Of a stretch of DNA of 64,000 bases, positions 8,633 to 18,047 are shown one piece after another. Numbering within the stretch: the stretch's first letter is position 1; each line of letters begins with the position of its first letter. Source of the DNA: CAWINY01 sp963837635 (GTDB lineage: Bacteria; Acidobacteriota; Terriglobia; Terriglobales; Acidobacteriaceae); assembly GCA_963837635.1 (NCBI GenBank), contig CAWINY010000006.1:372001-436000 (forward strand), given 5' to 3'. The notes beneath the pieces are model-generated. The model saw only the letters and a list, made by a program, of their open reading frames with translations, did no database searches and was not told where the DNA came from. The translations under genes were made by a program, and so were the position numbers.

Positions 8633-8832
8633 ACAGCAGGTCCTTCGCTCCGCGGACAAGGCCCGCTTCGCTCAGGATGACAATTCTGTAGGAGGACGAC
8701 GATTTCGGCAACACAGCAATTGCTGGTGCAACAAATTTCCAACAGCAGGTTCCTTCGCTCCGCTCAGGACAGGCTCTTCGCTCGGCTCAGGATGACAATT
8801 CTGTGTGAGGACAACGATTTCGGCAACGCAAT
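8633..8832. repeat. Tandem imperfect repeat of a ~90-bp dispersed element
   Basis: Two related units (about 8633-8722 and 8742-8832) share ACAGCAGGT, CCTTCGCTCCGC, CGCTCAGGATGACAATTCTGT and ACGATTTCGGCAAC. They fill the gap between the crotonase and the HMG-CoA lyase. The CTTCGCTC...CAGGATGACA words occur widely in related genomes, from memory. The copies differ by small substitutions and indels. Confidence 0.75.
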
Positions 8833-8839
8833 AATTTGT

Positions 8840-9721
8840 TCAGTGCGCCAGGGATCCGACGCCGCTGTATTGGCTGGCGATTTCGCGGCTCATGCGGATC
8901 AGTTCGTCCAGCGGGCGGCGGACAGACGGCTCGACATCGCGCTTGCGCAAGGCATCGAAGACGCGCTCGGTCGGGATGTTGCCCACGAGCTGGTCCTGGG
9001 CGAACGGGCATCCGCCGAGCCCGCCGATGGCCGAGTCGAAGCGGCGGCAGCCGGCGTCGTAACCGGCGATGATCTTTTCAACGGCTTGGTCCGGCCGGCT
9101 GTGGAGATGCAGCCCGATTTCCAGGTAGCCGTACTTGGCCAGCACGGCCTGCATCAGGGTGCGGATTTCCGCTGGTCCGGCCAGACCGACGGTATCGGCA
9201 ATCGAGATCTGGTGGATGTCCATCTGCTCCAGGATGCCGACCGCCTCGACCACCTCGTCCACGTTCCAGGGGTCGCCATAGGGATTCCCAAATGCCATGG
9301 AAATATAGACAAACACCTGGAGGCCGGCGTTGTCGGCTTTCTCCTTGATCTTCTCCAGGGTGTCGATCGCCTCCTCCAGGCTTTGATTCTGGTTGCGCTG
9401 GAGGAAGGTCGGCGAGACGGAGTAAGGGAAGCCCAGGGTGCTGATGCTTTCGGTCTTAATGGCGCGCTCGGCGCCTTTTTCGTTCATCACGATGCCGATC
9501 AGCTCCACATCGTCGGGCGGATCGACCAGCGCGAGCACCTGCTCGCTGTCCGCCTCTTGCGGAACCGCTTTGGGCGAGACGAACGAAGCGGCGTCGATGT
9601 GCTTGAAGCCGGTAGCAATCAATGACTTGAGATAGCGCGCCTTAACGCTGGCAGGAATCTGCTGCTTCAATCCCTGCCATCCATCGCGTGGACATTCGAT
9701 TAACTTCACGGTTTCAGACAT
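8840..9721 (-). CDS. mvaB: Hydroxymethylglutaryl-CoA lyase
   Basis: Cleaves HMG-CoA to acetoacetate and acetyl-CoA, the last step of leucine breakdown. About 293 residues of the DRE-TIM metallolyase fold: PRDGWQGLKQQI in place of the usual PRDGLQ, FKHIDAASFVSPKAVPQ, HLHSRPDQA (metal His pair), and the signature loop SAIGGLGGCPFA with the catalytic Cys. ATG 9721 (MSETVKLIECPRD) fits the family N-terminus better than GTG 9733. PRDGWQ instead of PRDGLQ and HLHSRP instead of HxHDT are small departures; a related lyase substrate is possible. Confidence 0.85.
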   Translation of the reverse strand: MSETVKLIECPRDGWQGLKQQIPASVKARYLKSLIATGFKHIDAASFVSPKAVPQEADSEQVLALVDPPDDVELIGIVMNEKGAERAIKTESISTLGFPYSVSPTFLQRNQNQSLEEAIDTLEKIKEKADNAGLQVFVYISMAFGNPYGDPWNVDEVVEAVGILEQMDIHQISIADTVGLAGPAEIRTLMQAVLAKYGYLEIGLHLHSRPDQAVEKIIAGYDAGCRRFDSAIGGLGGCPFAQDQLVGNIPTERVFDALRKRDVEPSVRRPLDELIRMSREIASQYSGVGSLAH

Positions 9722-9745
9722 AGCATTTAGCACGGAGTTTCAAGA

Positions 9746-9799
9746 CCCACCTTAGCCAACATCAGGCTAGGGTGGGGCACCCGCTAGGCTAGGGTAGGG
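9746..9799. repeat. CCCACC...GGTGGG inverted repeat
   Basis: Arms CCCACCTTAGCC (9746) and GGCTAGGGTGGG (ending 9776) pair with one mismatch, followed by a repeated GCTAGGCTAGGGTAGGG. It lies 3' of the small membrane protein gene and 5' of the HMG-CoA lyase. The element at 12773 (CCACATCTGC / GCAGATGTGG) has the same plan with a different core. Confidence 0.7.
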
Positions 9800-9811
9800 A
9801 ACTGGCGATCG

Positions 9812-10153
9812 TCAATGCGGATGAGCGATCCACAAACCAATGCTTGCGGCCAGCAGCAAGGGCACGGCGATCAGGAGCGCAATGCGCAGGTAGCGGCGCC
9901 AACAGCCCTGCCCGGTGCTGACGAAGCAAAGCGCTCCTGCCACCCCGGAGAGCGCGGCCCGCACCCATGCGTGCCTGAAGCCCGCGAACAAGCCGAGAAT
10001 AACAGCCAGGCAGCCAAGCGCGATCACGGTAAGCCGCATAGGATCGCGCCAGGGAGCCTCGACGCTGGTCAACTCAATGCGGATCTTGCCCTCTCCCTCA
10101 TCGAGATGCGACGAGTCGATCACCAGCGACTTGGACTGCAGGCGCGTGGTCAT
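9812..10153 (-). CDS. Small membrane protein, function unknown
   Basis: A 113-residue protein: a polar N-terminal 40 residues (MTTRLQSKSLVIDSSHLDEG), then three hydrophobic segments (about 43-62, 66-82 and 90-108). The start at ATG 10153 leaves 19 bases after the carboxyltransferase stop, so it is probably cotranscribed; a longer frame from 10192 overlaps that gene. No motif is recognised. Confidence 0.6.
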   Translation of the reverse strand: MTTRLQSKSLVIDSSHLDEGEGKIRIELTSVEAPWRDPMRLTVIALGCLAVILGLFAGFRHAWVRAALSGVAGALCFVSTGQGCWRRYLRIALLIAVPLLLAASIGLWIAHPH

Positions 10154-10172
10154 GAGAGTTCCCGTTGAGCAA

Positions 10173-11867
10173 CTAGGTTTGCAGCACCCCAACCTTAAAC
10201 TCGGGCACGTCCGGATTCAACGCTGCTGCTTCCAGAGCATAGATCAGCGCCTCGCGGGTGTCGATAGGGTCAAGGATGGCATCCAGCCACAGCCGGGAGG
10301 CGCCATAGCGGGGGTCCATCTGCTCATCGTAGGTCTGCTTGACCGAGTCGTAGAGGGCCTTGCGCTGCTCTTCATTCAGCTTCTGGCCGCCGCGTTCGAG
10401 CTGCTTGATCTTGATCTCCACCAGCGTTCCCGCCGCCGATTCGCCGCTCATCACCGAATACCTGGCGCTGGGCCAGGCAAAGATGAAGCGTGGATCATAG
10501 GCCTTGCCGCACATCGCATAATGGCCCGCGCCGAACGATCCGCCCAGTAGAATGGTGATCTTCGGCACCACGCTGTTGGAAACGGCATTGACCATCTTCG
10601 CGCCGGCGCGGATGATGCCGCTCCACTCGGCGTCCTTGCCCACCATGAAGCCGTTCACGTCGTGCAGGAAGATCAGCGGCACCAAGTTCTGGTTGCAGTC
10701 CATGATGAAGCGCGCCGCTTTTTCCGCGCTCTCCGTGTAGATGACCCCGCCGAACTCGATCCGCTTGCGGCCTTCGAGATCGATCTGATGCTGGTGCGTC
10801 TTCTGGTTGGCGACAACGCCCACGGCAAAGCCGCCGACGCGCCCGTAGCCGCAAACCAGCGTCTTGCCGTACTCGGCCTTGTATTCGTCGAAGCGGCTGC
10901 CGTCAACCAGGCGTGCGATGATCTCCTTTACGTCATACTGCTGGCGTGGGTCGCCATCATAGATGCCGTACATCTCCTGGGGCGGGTACAGCGGCGGTTC
11001 CGGTTTGATGCGGCTGAAGGGTGCCAGCCTGCGCTGGCCGATCTTATCAACCAGCGAGCGGATGCGCGCCAGGCAGGCTTCGTCATCGGGCTCGCGGAAG
11101 TCTACGGTGCCGCTGACCGAGGCGTGCACTTTGGCTCCGCCCAGCTCTTCGGCCGGCGTCTTCTGTCCGATGGCGGCCTGCACCAGCGCCGGGCCGGCGA
11201 GGAATAGCCCGCTGCCTTCGGTCATCAGGATATGGTCGCACATCACCGGCAAATAAGCGCCGCCGGCAACGCACATGCCCATGATGGCCGTGACCTGCGG
11301 AATTCCCATAGCCGACATCACGGCATTGTTGCGGAAGACACGGCCGAAATCGTCCTGGTCGGGGAAAACGTCCTCCTGCAAGGGGAGAAAGACACCGGCC
11401 GAATCGACCAGATAAATCGTCGGAATGCGGTTCTGCATGGCAATCGTCTGCGCCCGGATTACCTTCTTGGCGGTGACCGGGAAGAAGGCGCCGGCTTTGA
11501 CCGTGGCGTCGTTCACGATCAGCATGAACTTGCGGCCCTGTACCTCGCCGATACCGGTGATCACGCCCGCGGCAGGCGCGCCGCCCCATTCTTCGTACAT
11601 GCCGTGCGCGGCGTACAGACCGAGTTCAAACAAGCTGGTGCCGGGGTCCAGCAATCGGGCAATGCGCTCGCGCGCGGTCAGCCGTCCCTTGTTGTGCTGC
11701 GCCGCAATCGCCTGCTGGCCGCCGCCTTCCAGGATCTGCTGCTCTTCGTTGCGGACGCGCGTCACCAACCCCGCCATGGTGCGCATGTTCTGCTCGAAGC
11801 GTGGCGCGGCGGCATCGATCCGGCTCTGGATCAGGTTCCCAACCCAACTTTGTTCTTGGATGGCCAT
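10173..11867 (-). CDS. Acyl-CoA carboxylase carboxyltransferase (methylcrotonyl-CoA type)
   Basis: A 564-residue carboxyltransferase of the biotin-dependent acyl-CoA carboxylase family. It has N- and C-terminal crotonase-fold lobes: RLTARERIARLLD, GGAPAAGVITGIG, NDATVKAGAFFPVTAKK, IYLVDSAGVFLPLQEDVFPD, AIMGMCVAGGAYLPVMCD, then the C-lobe FLHDVNGFMVGKDAEWSGII and GAGHYAMCGKAYDPRF. The NDATVKAG and LVDSAG...QEDVFPD pattern favours methylcrotonyl-CoA over propionyl-CoA. No biotin carboxylase or biotin-carrier gene is in the window, so the partner must be elsewhere. Neighbours (HMG-CoA lyase, hydratase) fit leucine degradation. Confidence 0.88.
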   Translation of the reverse strand: MAIQEQSWVGNLIQSRIDAAAPRFEQNMRTMAGLVTRVRNEEQQILEGGGQQAIAAQHNKGRLTARERIARLLDPGTSLFELGLYAAHGMYEEWGGAPAAGVITGIGEVQGRKFMLIVNDATVKAGAFFPVTAKKVIRAQTIAMQNRIPTIYLVDSAGVFLPLQEDVFPDQDDFGRVFRNNAVMSAMGIPQVTAIMGMCVAGGAYLPVMCDHILMTEGSGLFLAGPALVQAAIGQKTPAEELGGAKVHASVSGTVDFREPDDEACLARIRSLVDKIGQRRLAPFSRIKPEPPLYPPQEMYGIYDGDPRQQYDVKEIIARLVDGSRFDEYKAEYGKTLVCGYGRVGGFAVGVVANQKTHQHQIDLEGRKRIEFGGVIYTESAEKAARFIMDCNQNLVPLIFLHDVNGFMVGKDAEWSGIIRAGAKMVNAVSNSVVPKITILLGGSFGAGHYAMCGKAYDPRFIFAWPSARYSVMSGESAAGTLVEIKIKQLERGGQKLNEEQRKALYDSVKQTYDEQMDPRYGASRLWLDAILDPIDTREALIYALEAAALNPDVPEFKVGVLQT

Positions 11868-11991
11868 AGTATTCGTTCAAAGACCCGTAAAGGTACACCG
11901 TGACATGCCGGGAGCGCAATGCACGTTGGTTCGAGTGGAAGGTGCTGAATATTGTGACATCACGTCGATTTTCAGCAGCCAGTCGCGCTCC

Positions 11992-12090
11992 AATTTGTCA
12001 TTCCGAGCGCCCGGGTTTGGCGCGAGGAATCTGCGGTTTTGCCAAGTTCGGCGAAAATGCAGATTCCTCGCTGCGCTCGGAATGACAATT
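11992..12090. repeat. ATTCCGAGCG inverted-repeat element
   Basis: Left arm TTGTCATTCCGAGCG (about 11995-12009) and right arm CGCTCGGAATGACAA (about 12074-12088), with a second inner pair (GAGGAATCTGC / GCAGATTCCTC). The stem-loop lies in the 253-bp gap upstream of the carboxyltransferase and downstream of the short crotonase. It is a family known to me as common in acidobacterial intergenic DNA (memory). Confidence 0.8.
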
Positions 12091-12120
12091 CATCATCTCG
12101 AAGACGAAACAACTTCGGTG

Positions 12121-12723
12121 CTAACGAGAACTCACCGTTTGTAATTGGGAGAGCAGGCGAACACCAGCCTCCACCGGTTCATCGCACATGGCACTCACAA
12201 GCCCTATGTCGAGAGCGCGTTGGGCCGTGATCTTCTCCGCGGCAACAAACATTTCCAGTGCCCACGCTTTACCAATTAGTCGCGGCAGGCGCTGGGTGCC
12301 GCCCCATCCGGTCATCAACCCGAGCGCGGCGCCACGGTGGCCGAAAACGGCATGCGGATGGGCAAGGCGCAGATCGCAGGCGAGGGCGAGATCGAGTCCA
12401 CCGCCCATGCAGTAGCCGCGCACGGCCGCGATCACCGGAGCGGGGAAGTCGTCCACAGCCTGCATCAGTGCCTGTCCTATTCGTGCGAAGTCGTAAGCGG
12501 CGGGACCGGTGAGCCGGGTGATCTCCGCCAGGTCTGCGCCGGCGGAGAAGAAATGATCGTTGCCGGTGATGATGAGCGGGCGCGCTTCTCGGGCAAGTTC
12601 GAGGACGGCATGCGTCAATGCCAGCACCCGCTCACGAGTCAGGCGATTGGTGTGGTCCGCCGAGCTGAGCCGGAGGACGCGGGCGCCGCGGCAGTCATCG
12701 ATCGAGAAGAAGTTTTCCGGCAT
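12121..12723 (-). CDS. Short crotonase-family protein lacking the catalytic glutamates
   Basis: A 200-residue crotonase-fold protein, about 60 residues shorter than usual because the C-terminal trimerisation helices are missing. The oxyanion segments are present (GNDHFFSAGADLAEI and AVRGYCMGGGLDLALACD), but the hydratase Glu positions are altered: GGG-x-EL is GGGLDL and the following pE is GA in GHRGAALGLMTGWGG. Hydratase activity is doubtful; a dehydratase, isomerase or hydrolase role or a decaying gene is possible. ATG 12723 starts the domain; the frame further upstream is repeat-derived. Confidence 0.7.
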   Translation of the reverse strand: MPENFFSIDDCRGARVLRLSSADHTNRLTRERVLALTHAVLELAREARPLIITGNDHFFSAGADLAEITRLTGPAAYDFARIGQALMQAVDDFPAPVIAAVRGYCMGGGLDLALACDLRLAHPHAVFGHRGAALGLMTGWGGTQRLPRLIGKAWALEMFVAAEKITAQRALDIGLVSAMCDEPVEAGVRLLSQLQTVSSR

Positions 12724-12737
12724 CTGCGAAGAAACTT

Positions 12738-12895
12738 CTACCACAGAGACACAGATAAAAATCAGTGAAAGACCCACATCTGCTAAAACCGGGCAGATGT
12801 GGAGCATCCTCATCAGCACCTCATCAGCACAGAGGGCACCAGAAAATCAGAAATCGAAAATTAGAAATCAAGAAATTGAAAAATCAAAGCCCTCC
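12738..12895. repeat. Composite word-repeat region
   Basis: In order: CCACAGAGACACAGATAAA, an inverted repeat CCACATCTGC (12774) / GCAGATGTGG (to 12801), two CCTCATCAGCA words, and a run of AAATCAGAAATCGAAAATT-like words. At least four different repeat families are concatenated between the B12-binding subunit and the short crotonase. Non-coding. Confidence 0.7.
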
Positions 12896-12907
12896 GTCTT
12901 TTCGGGA

Positions 12908-13324
12908 CTATGCCGCCATGCCCTGCGGCTTCACGTGCGTGCGGATGAACTGAACGATCTCATCCATCGGCGTGCCCGGTTGGAAGACGGCCGCCACCCC
13001 GTTGCGCTTCAGTTGTTCGATATCGACATTCGGAATAATGCCGCCGACCAGCAGAAGAATATCGCCGGCATGATTCTGCTTCAGCAGTTCAGTGATGCGC
13101 GGCACGATGACATTGTGCGCGCCGGAAAGGATGCTGAGGCCGATCACGTCCACGTCTTCCTGCAGCGAGGCGTTGACGATCATCTCCGGCGTCTGGCGCA
13201 GGCCGGTGTAGATGACCTCCATGCCGGCATCGCGCAGGGCGCGCGCAATCACCTTGGCCCCGCGGTCGTGGCCATCCAGGCCAGGTTTAGCGACGAGAAC
13301 ACGAACCTTATGTTCAGTCATCAT
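12908..13324 (-). CDS. B12-binding subunit of acyl-CoA mutase
   Basis: A 138-residue cobalamin-binding Rossmann domain: KPGLDGHDRGAKVIA carries the DxHxxG lower-ligand His, followed by GLSILSGAH and LLVGGIIP and the GTPMDEIV end. It matches stand-alone small subunits (IcmB/HcmB/archaeal McmA2). Its catalytic partner is the next upstream gene, separated by 182 bases. Start is ATG 13324 (an adjacent ATG at 13321 is equally possible) with GAGGA about 6 bases upstream. Confidence 0.9.
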   Translation of the reverse strand: MMTEHKVRVLVAKPGLDGHDRGAKVIARALRDAGMEVIYTGLRQTPEMIVNASLQEDVDVIGLSILSGAHNVIVPRITELLKQNHAGDILLLVGGIIPNVDIEQLKRNGVAAVFQPGTPMDEIVQFIRTHVKPQGMAA

Positions 13325-13506
13325 GTCGATCCTCGTTGAGCGTGGAATTGCTCGTTCAAACTGTCCGGTTAGAAGATGTCGCCCTTGCGATCGTCATACA
13401 ATCTCGGATTCGCAGCCGATGGTGCTTATGGTCACCGGAACACTCAACAGATCCGCCTAGGTAAGACACCCAAAACGCCATCTGGCGGGCTACGCAAATC
13501 AACCGA

Positions 13507-15327
<1,821 letters not shown>

Positions 15328-15440
15328 GCCCGCAGATGCTCCTCACCGAGCCAGAAAAGAGCACTCCTCTATTCAGATGCGGGATGGCAGTGTAAGGACC
15401 AGTTTCGAGCGCAGTCTCGGAAATTAGCTTTCAGCGAAGA

Positions 15441-15482
15441 GCGCGGCGGGATTCGCGCCGCCGGCAGCGGCGGCGCTACAAA
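15441..15482. repeat. Half GTAGCGC-type palindrome
   Basis: GCGGCGGGATTCGCGCCGCC followed by GGCAGCGGCGGCGCTACAA: the right arm GCGCTACAA of the family seen at 4065 and 20096, with a degraded left arm. It lies 3' of the XRE/S24-like gene, immediately before its stop codon on the minus strand. Confidence 0.5.
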
Positions 15483-15485
15483 ACC

Positions 15486-16259
15486 TTAAGCCCAGGCCCG
15501 TACCGGCTTCATCTTCATGGACACCCCCACCACTTCGCCGATGATGTCCGCTTCCTGCGGGCAACGGAGGACGCGAACCGGGTGGGAGGAAAGCGGATGC
15601 GGCTGCAGGACCAGCTGATCGCCACACAGGGTACACCAGGAGCAAACAAATCCGTCGCGGATAGCCACGAAGTAAATGGGCCGCTCGTACTCGGACACCC
15701 AGGGGCCGTTGGCAACCCGGTCACGGGTGCTGTCGATCTGCAACAAGGAGCCGGGCCGCACCAACGGGTACATGGTAGTGTCCTCCGTACCCACGTAGCC
15801 GTAGGTGAGGGAGTGCGTGCCGTTTTCCATAAGCTGGGGCAGGGCCAGCGGTCCCAGCGCCCCGGCAATCGTGCCAAGGTTAGTGGTCTTGCACGGATCG
15901 AACGCGGAGGCAACTTCCTGGGCCAAGCGCAACTCGACCGTGGCAGGCAGCACTTCAATGGGGTGCGAGCGCGGGGGCGCGCCGATCAGCGAGCTGTCGG
16001 AAACAAGTTCGCCAAAATCGAGCCCATACCAGGAAAGCAGCTCCGTGAGCTGCATGCCGTAAATCACGGACATGCTGTAGAGACGGAAGATGTTGGGTAC
16101 CACCGACTTGTTTTCTAGCTCCGAGATCCGGCTTAAGGTCAGAGCGTATTCATCGCTCCCATGCCTTCCGGCAATTCGCAGACTCGCGGCTTCCACATTC
16201 CGGATCGTAAGGCCCAACTCTTCCCGCACCATACGCAATCGATGGCCTGCACTGAGCAC
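15486..16259 (-). CDS. XRE-family regulator with degenerate S24-like domain
   Basis: About 257 residues. An N-terminal helix-turn-helix (LSAGHRLRMVREELGLTIRNVEAASLRIA...LTLSRISELENKSVVPNIFRLYSMS) is followed by a C-terminal beta-rich domain resembling the LexA/CI S24 fold (TTMYPLVRPGSLLQID). The usual catalytic Ser of GDSM is Thr and no matching Lys is evident after IYFVAIRDG, so self-cleavage is unlikely. GTG 16259 is preferred because GGGAG lies 8 bases upstream; the frame extends to TTG 16364. Probably a DNA-binding regulator; no target is evident. Confidence 0.7.
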   Translation of the reverse strand: MLSAGHRLRMVREELGLTIRNVEAASLRIAGRHGSDEYALTLSRISELENKSVVPNIFRLYSMSVIYGMQLTELLSWYGLDFGELVSDSSLIGAPPRSHPIEVLPATVELRLAQEVASAFDPCKTTNLGTIAGALGPLALPQLMENGTHSLTYGYVGTEDTTMYPLVRPGSLLQIDSTRDRVANGPWVSEYERPIYFVAIRDGFVCSWCTLCGDQLVLQPHPLSSHPVRVLRCPQEADIIGEVVGVSMKMKPVRAWA

Positions 16260-16503
16260 GGCTGTTCTCCCTTCCAAACACACGCCAGCGCTAATGGGAC
16301 GTTTCGGGCAAACATAGCCTATGAGGAGTGGCAAGGGAATATTAAACTGTAGCCTTTTTGCCAAATTCCCAAAGTGGGGCGTCCGGAAGGACTATGACTT
16401 TAGTAACCCAGGTTGGCACAGTAGTAACCAGTCGTTTGCCGTTGGTCGTTGGAATCGCCGTTCGAGATTGCCGGCTAACGACTAACGACCGACCGCCAAC
16501 AAC

Positions 16504-17715
16504 TCAGCCGTAGCGTTCGCACAGGAAATCCGCTATGGCGCCATAAGCCTGGGTCAGCATCGATTCCGGCGGCAGGAATACCACGCGCATGTGGTGGGTC
16601 CCTGGGGCCTGACCAAAGCCGCTGCCGTGCACCACCAGGACCTGTTTCTGCATCAGGAGCTCGCGAACGAAAATCTCGTCGGACTCGGGAATATCGAGCT
16701 TCGGATAGGCATAGAAGGCGCCGCGCGGCGCCACGCAACTGACCCGCGGCGTGCTGTCGCACCACTGCATGGTCAGATCGCGGCGGGCGGTCAGCTTGGC
16801 TCGCGCTGCCGCCATATGGTCCTGCGGGCCATGGATGGCGGCGGGAATGGCGAACTGCATAGGTTGGCTGGCGCACAGGCGCGAACGGAGCAGCTTGTTG
16901 ATGGTCTCGGCGTAGTTGGCGACCAGGGCCGGCGGGCCGCTCACGATCCCCCATCCAATCCGCCAACCAGGAGCCAGATAGCCCTTCGACAGGCCGTCGA
17001 AGGTGACCACCGGCAGATCCGGCGCCAGCGGAGCGAAGGGGATGTGTGTCTCACCGTTCAGCACCAGGTGATGGTAGGTCTCATCGGAAAAGACGATCAG
17101 GCCATATTCGCGGGCGATCTCGGCGATGGCCTCTAGCGTGGCGCGTGAGCTGACCGCGCCCGTGGGATTGTTGGGATTGATCAGCACGATGCCGCGAGTC
17201 CGCGAGGTGATGCGGTTGCGGATATCGCGCAAATCGGGTTCCCAGCCGGTCTCCTCGTTCAGCACGTAGGGGGTAGCTTCCAGACCCAGCTTGGCGATCA
17301 CGGCCGAGTACAGGGGATATTCGGGACTCGGCGTGAGCACGTGCTCGCCAGGATTGAGTAGCGCCGTGAGGCAGACGTCGACGCCCTCGCTGATGCCATT
17401 GGTCACCCAGATATCCTGGATGTTGCGGATGCCGCGCCCCTCCGCATCTGCCCGGATAGCGTCCAAGGCTGACTTCACCCCGGATGAGCCCGCGTAACCG
17501 TTGTAGCCGTCACGCATGGCGCGCTCGACCGCCTCGATCATGTGGGCGGGCGTGCGGAAGTCGAACTTCAGCGGGTCGCCGATGTTCAGGTACAGGATCG
17601 GCTTCCCCCGGCGGGCAACCTCTTCGGCCAGGACCGCGATATCACGAATGGCGTAGCGGACATTGTTGGCCCGGGTTGACGGGATCACTTCGCGTGCGTT
17701 GACTGTAGTGCTCAT
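16504..17715 (-). CDS. Class I/II aminotransferase (AlaT-like)
   Basis: A 403-residue PLP aminotransferase of fold type I. Landmarks: ILYLNIGDPLKFDFRTP near residue 40, WVTNGISEGVD, TPSPEYPLYSAV, INPNNPTGAV (Asn contacting PLP), FSDETYHH (Asp/Tyr) and FDGLSKGYLAPGWRIGW with the PLP lysine; the C-terminal HHMRVVFLPP supplies the substrate Arg. The pattern is that of alanine/glutamate-pyruvate aminotransferases. Cytoplasmic, monocistronic. The exact amino acid donor cannot be read from sequence. Confidence 0.88.
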   Translation of the reverse strand: MSTTVNAREVIPSTRANNVRYAIRDIAVLAEEVARRGKPILYLNIGDPLKFDFRTPAHMIEAVERAMRDGYNGYAGSSGVKSALDAIRADAEGRGIRNIQDIWVTNGISEGVDVCLTALLNPGEHVLTPSPEYPLYSAVIAKLGLEATPYVLNEETGWEPDLRDIRNRITSRTRGIVLINPNNPTGAVSSRATLEAIAEIAREYGLIVFSDETYHHLVLNGETHIPFAPLAPDLPVVTFDGLSKGYLAPGWRIGWGIVSGPPALVANYAETINKLLRSRLCASQPMQFAIPAAIHGPQDHMAAARAKLTARRDLTMQWCDSTPRVSCVAPRGAFYAYPKLDIPESDEIFVRELLMQKQVLVVHGSGFGQAPGTHHMRVVFLPPESMLTQAYGAIADFLCERYG

Positions 17716-18047
17716 AATGTGACTCGTAACTGGCGTTTAGCTATAGGAGACAGTGTAACCCAATGTGGCGGGGAGGGCGCTCGATCAAAATCGGTTTCAT
17801 CGAATCATCGGGTCATCGGCCATGGGTGATCAGGTCATCGGGCTTAACCGCAGAGGACGCAGAGGTCAGCGCAAAGGTCGCAGAGGAACGCAAGAATATA
17901 AGGAAATCAAGATTTCAGTACCGCGGATTTCACGGATTTGAACGGATCGACACGGATTTCCACGAAATATCCGCGTAATCCGTTTTCATCCGTTAAATCC
18001 GTGGTAAGCAGTTTGATTATCGGATCACCCGATGACCCGATCACTAG
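17716..18047. other. 332-bp gap filled by nested repeats
   Basis: No gene. Outer words AATCATCGGGTCATCGG and GATCAGGTCATCGGG (17803-17843) pair with GATCACCCGATGACCCGATC (18024-18043). Inside is GCAGAGGACGCAGAGG (17850-17895), and the core 17919-18006 is a TACCGCGGATTT...ATCCGTGGTA element. It lies 3' of the S9 peptidase gene and upstream of the aminotransferase. Confidence 0.8.
17919..18006. repeat. TACCGCGGAT...ATCCGTGGTA element
   Basis: Termini TACCGCGGATTTCACGGATT and TTAAATCCGTGGTA form near-perfect inverted ends. The interior iterates ACGGATNNACACGGATT on the left and ATCCGCGTAATCCGTT on the right. Same plan as 22007-22112 and 39711-39833. Confidence 0.85.

Noticed and set aside
12560..13339. 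Long plus-strand frame opposite the crotonase and B12 subunit
   Set aside because: Shadow of minus-strand genes joined by translated repeats.
16591..17136. Plus-strand frame opposite the aminotransferase
   Set aside because: Antisense shadow; the opposite strand carries a clear PLP enzyme.
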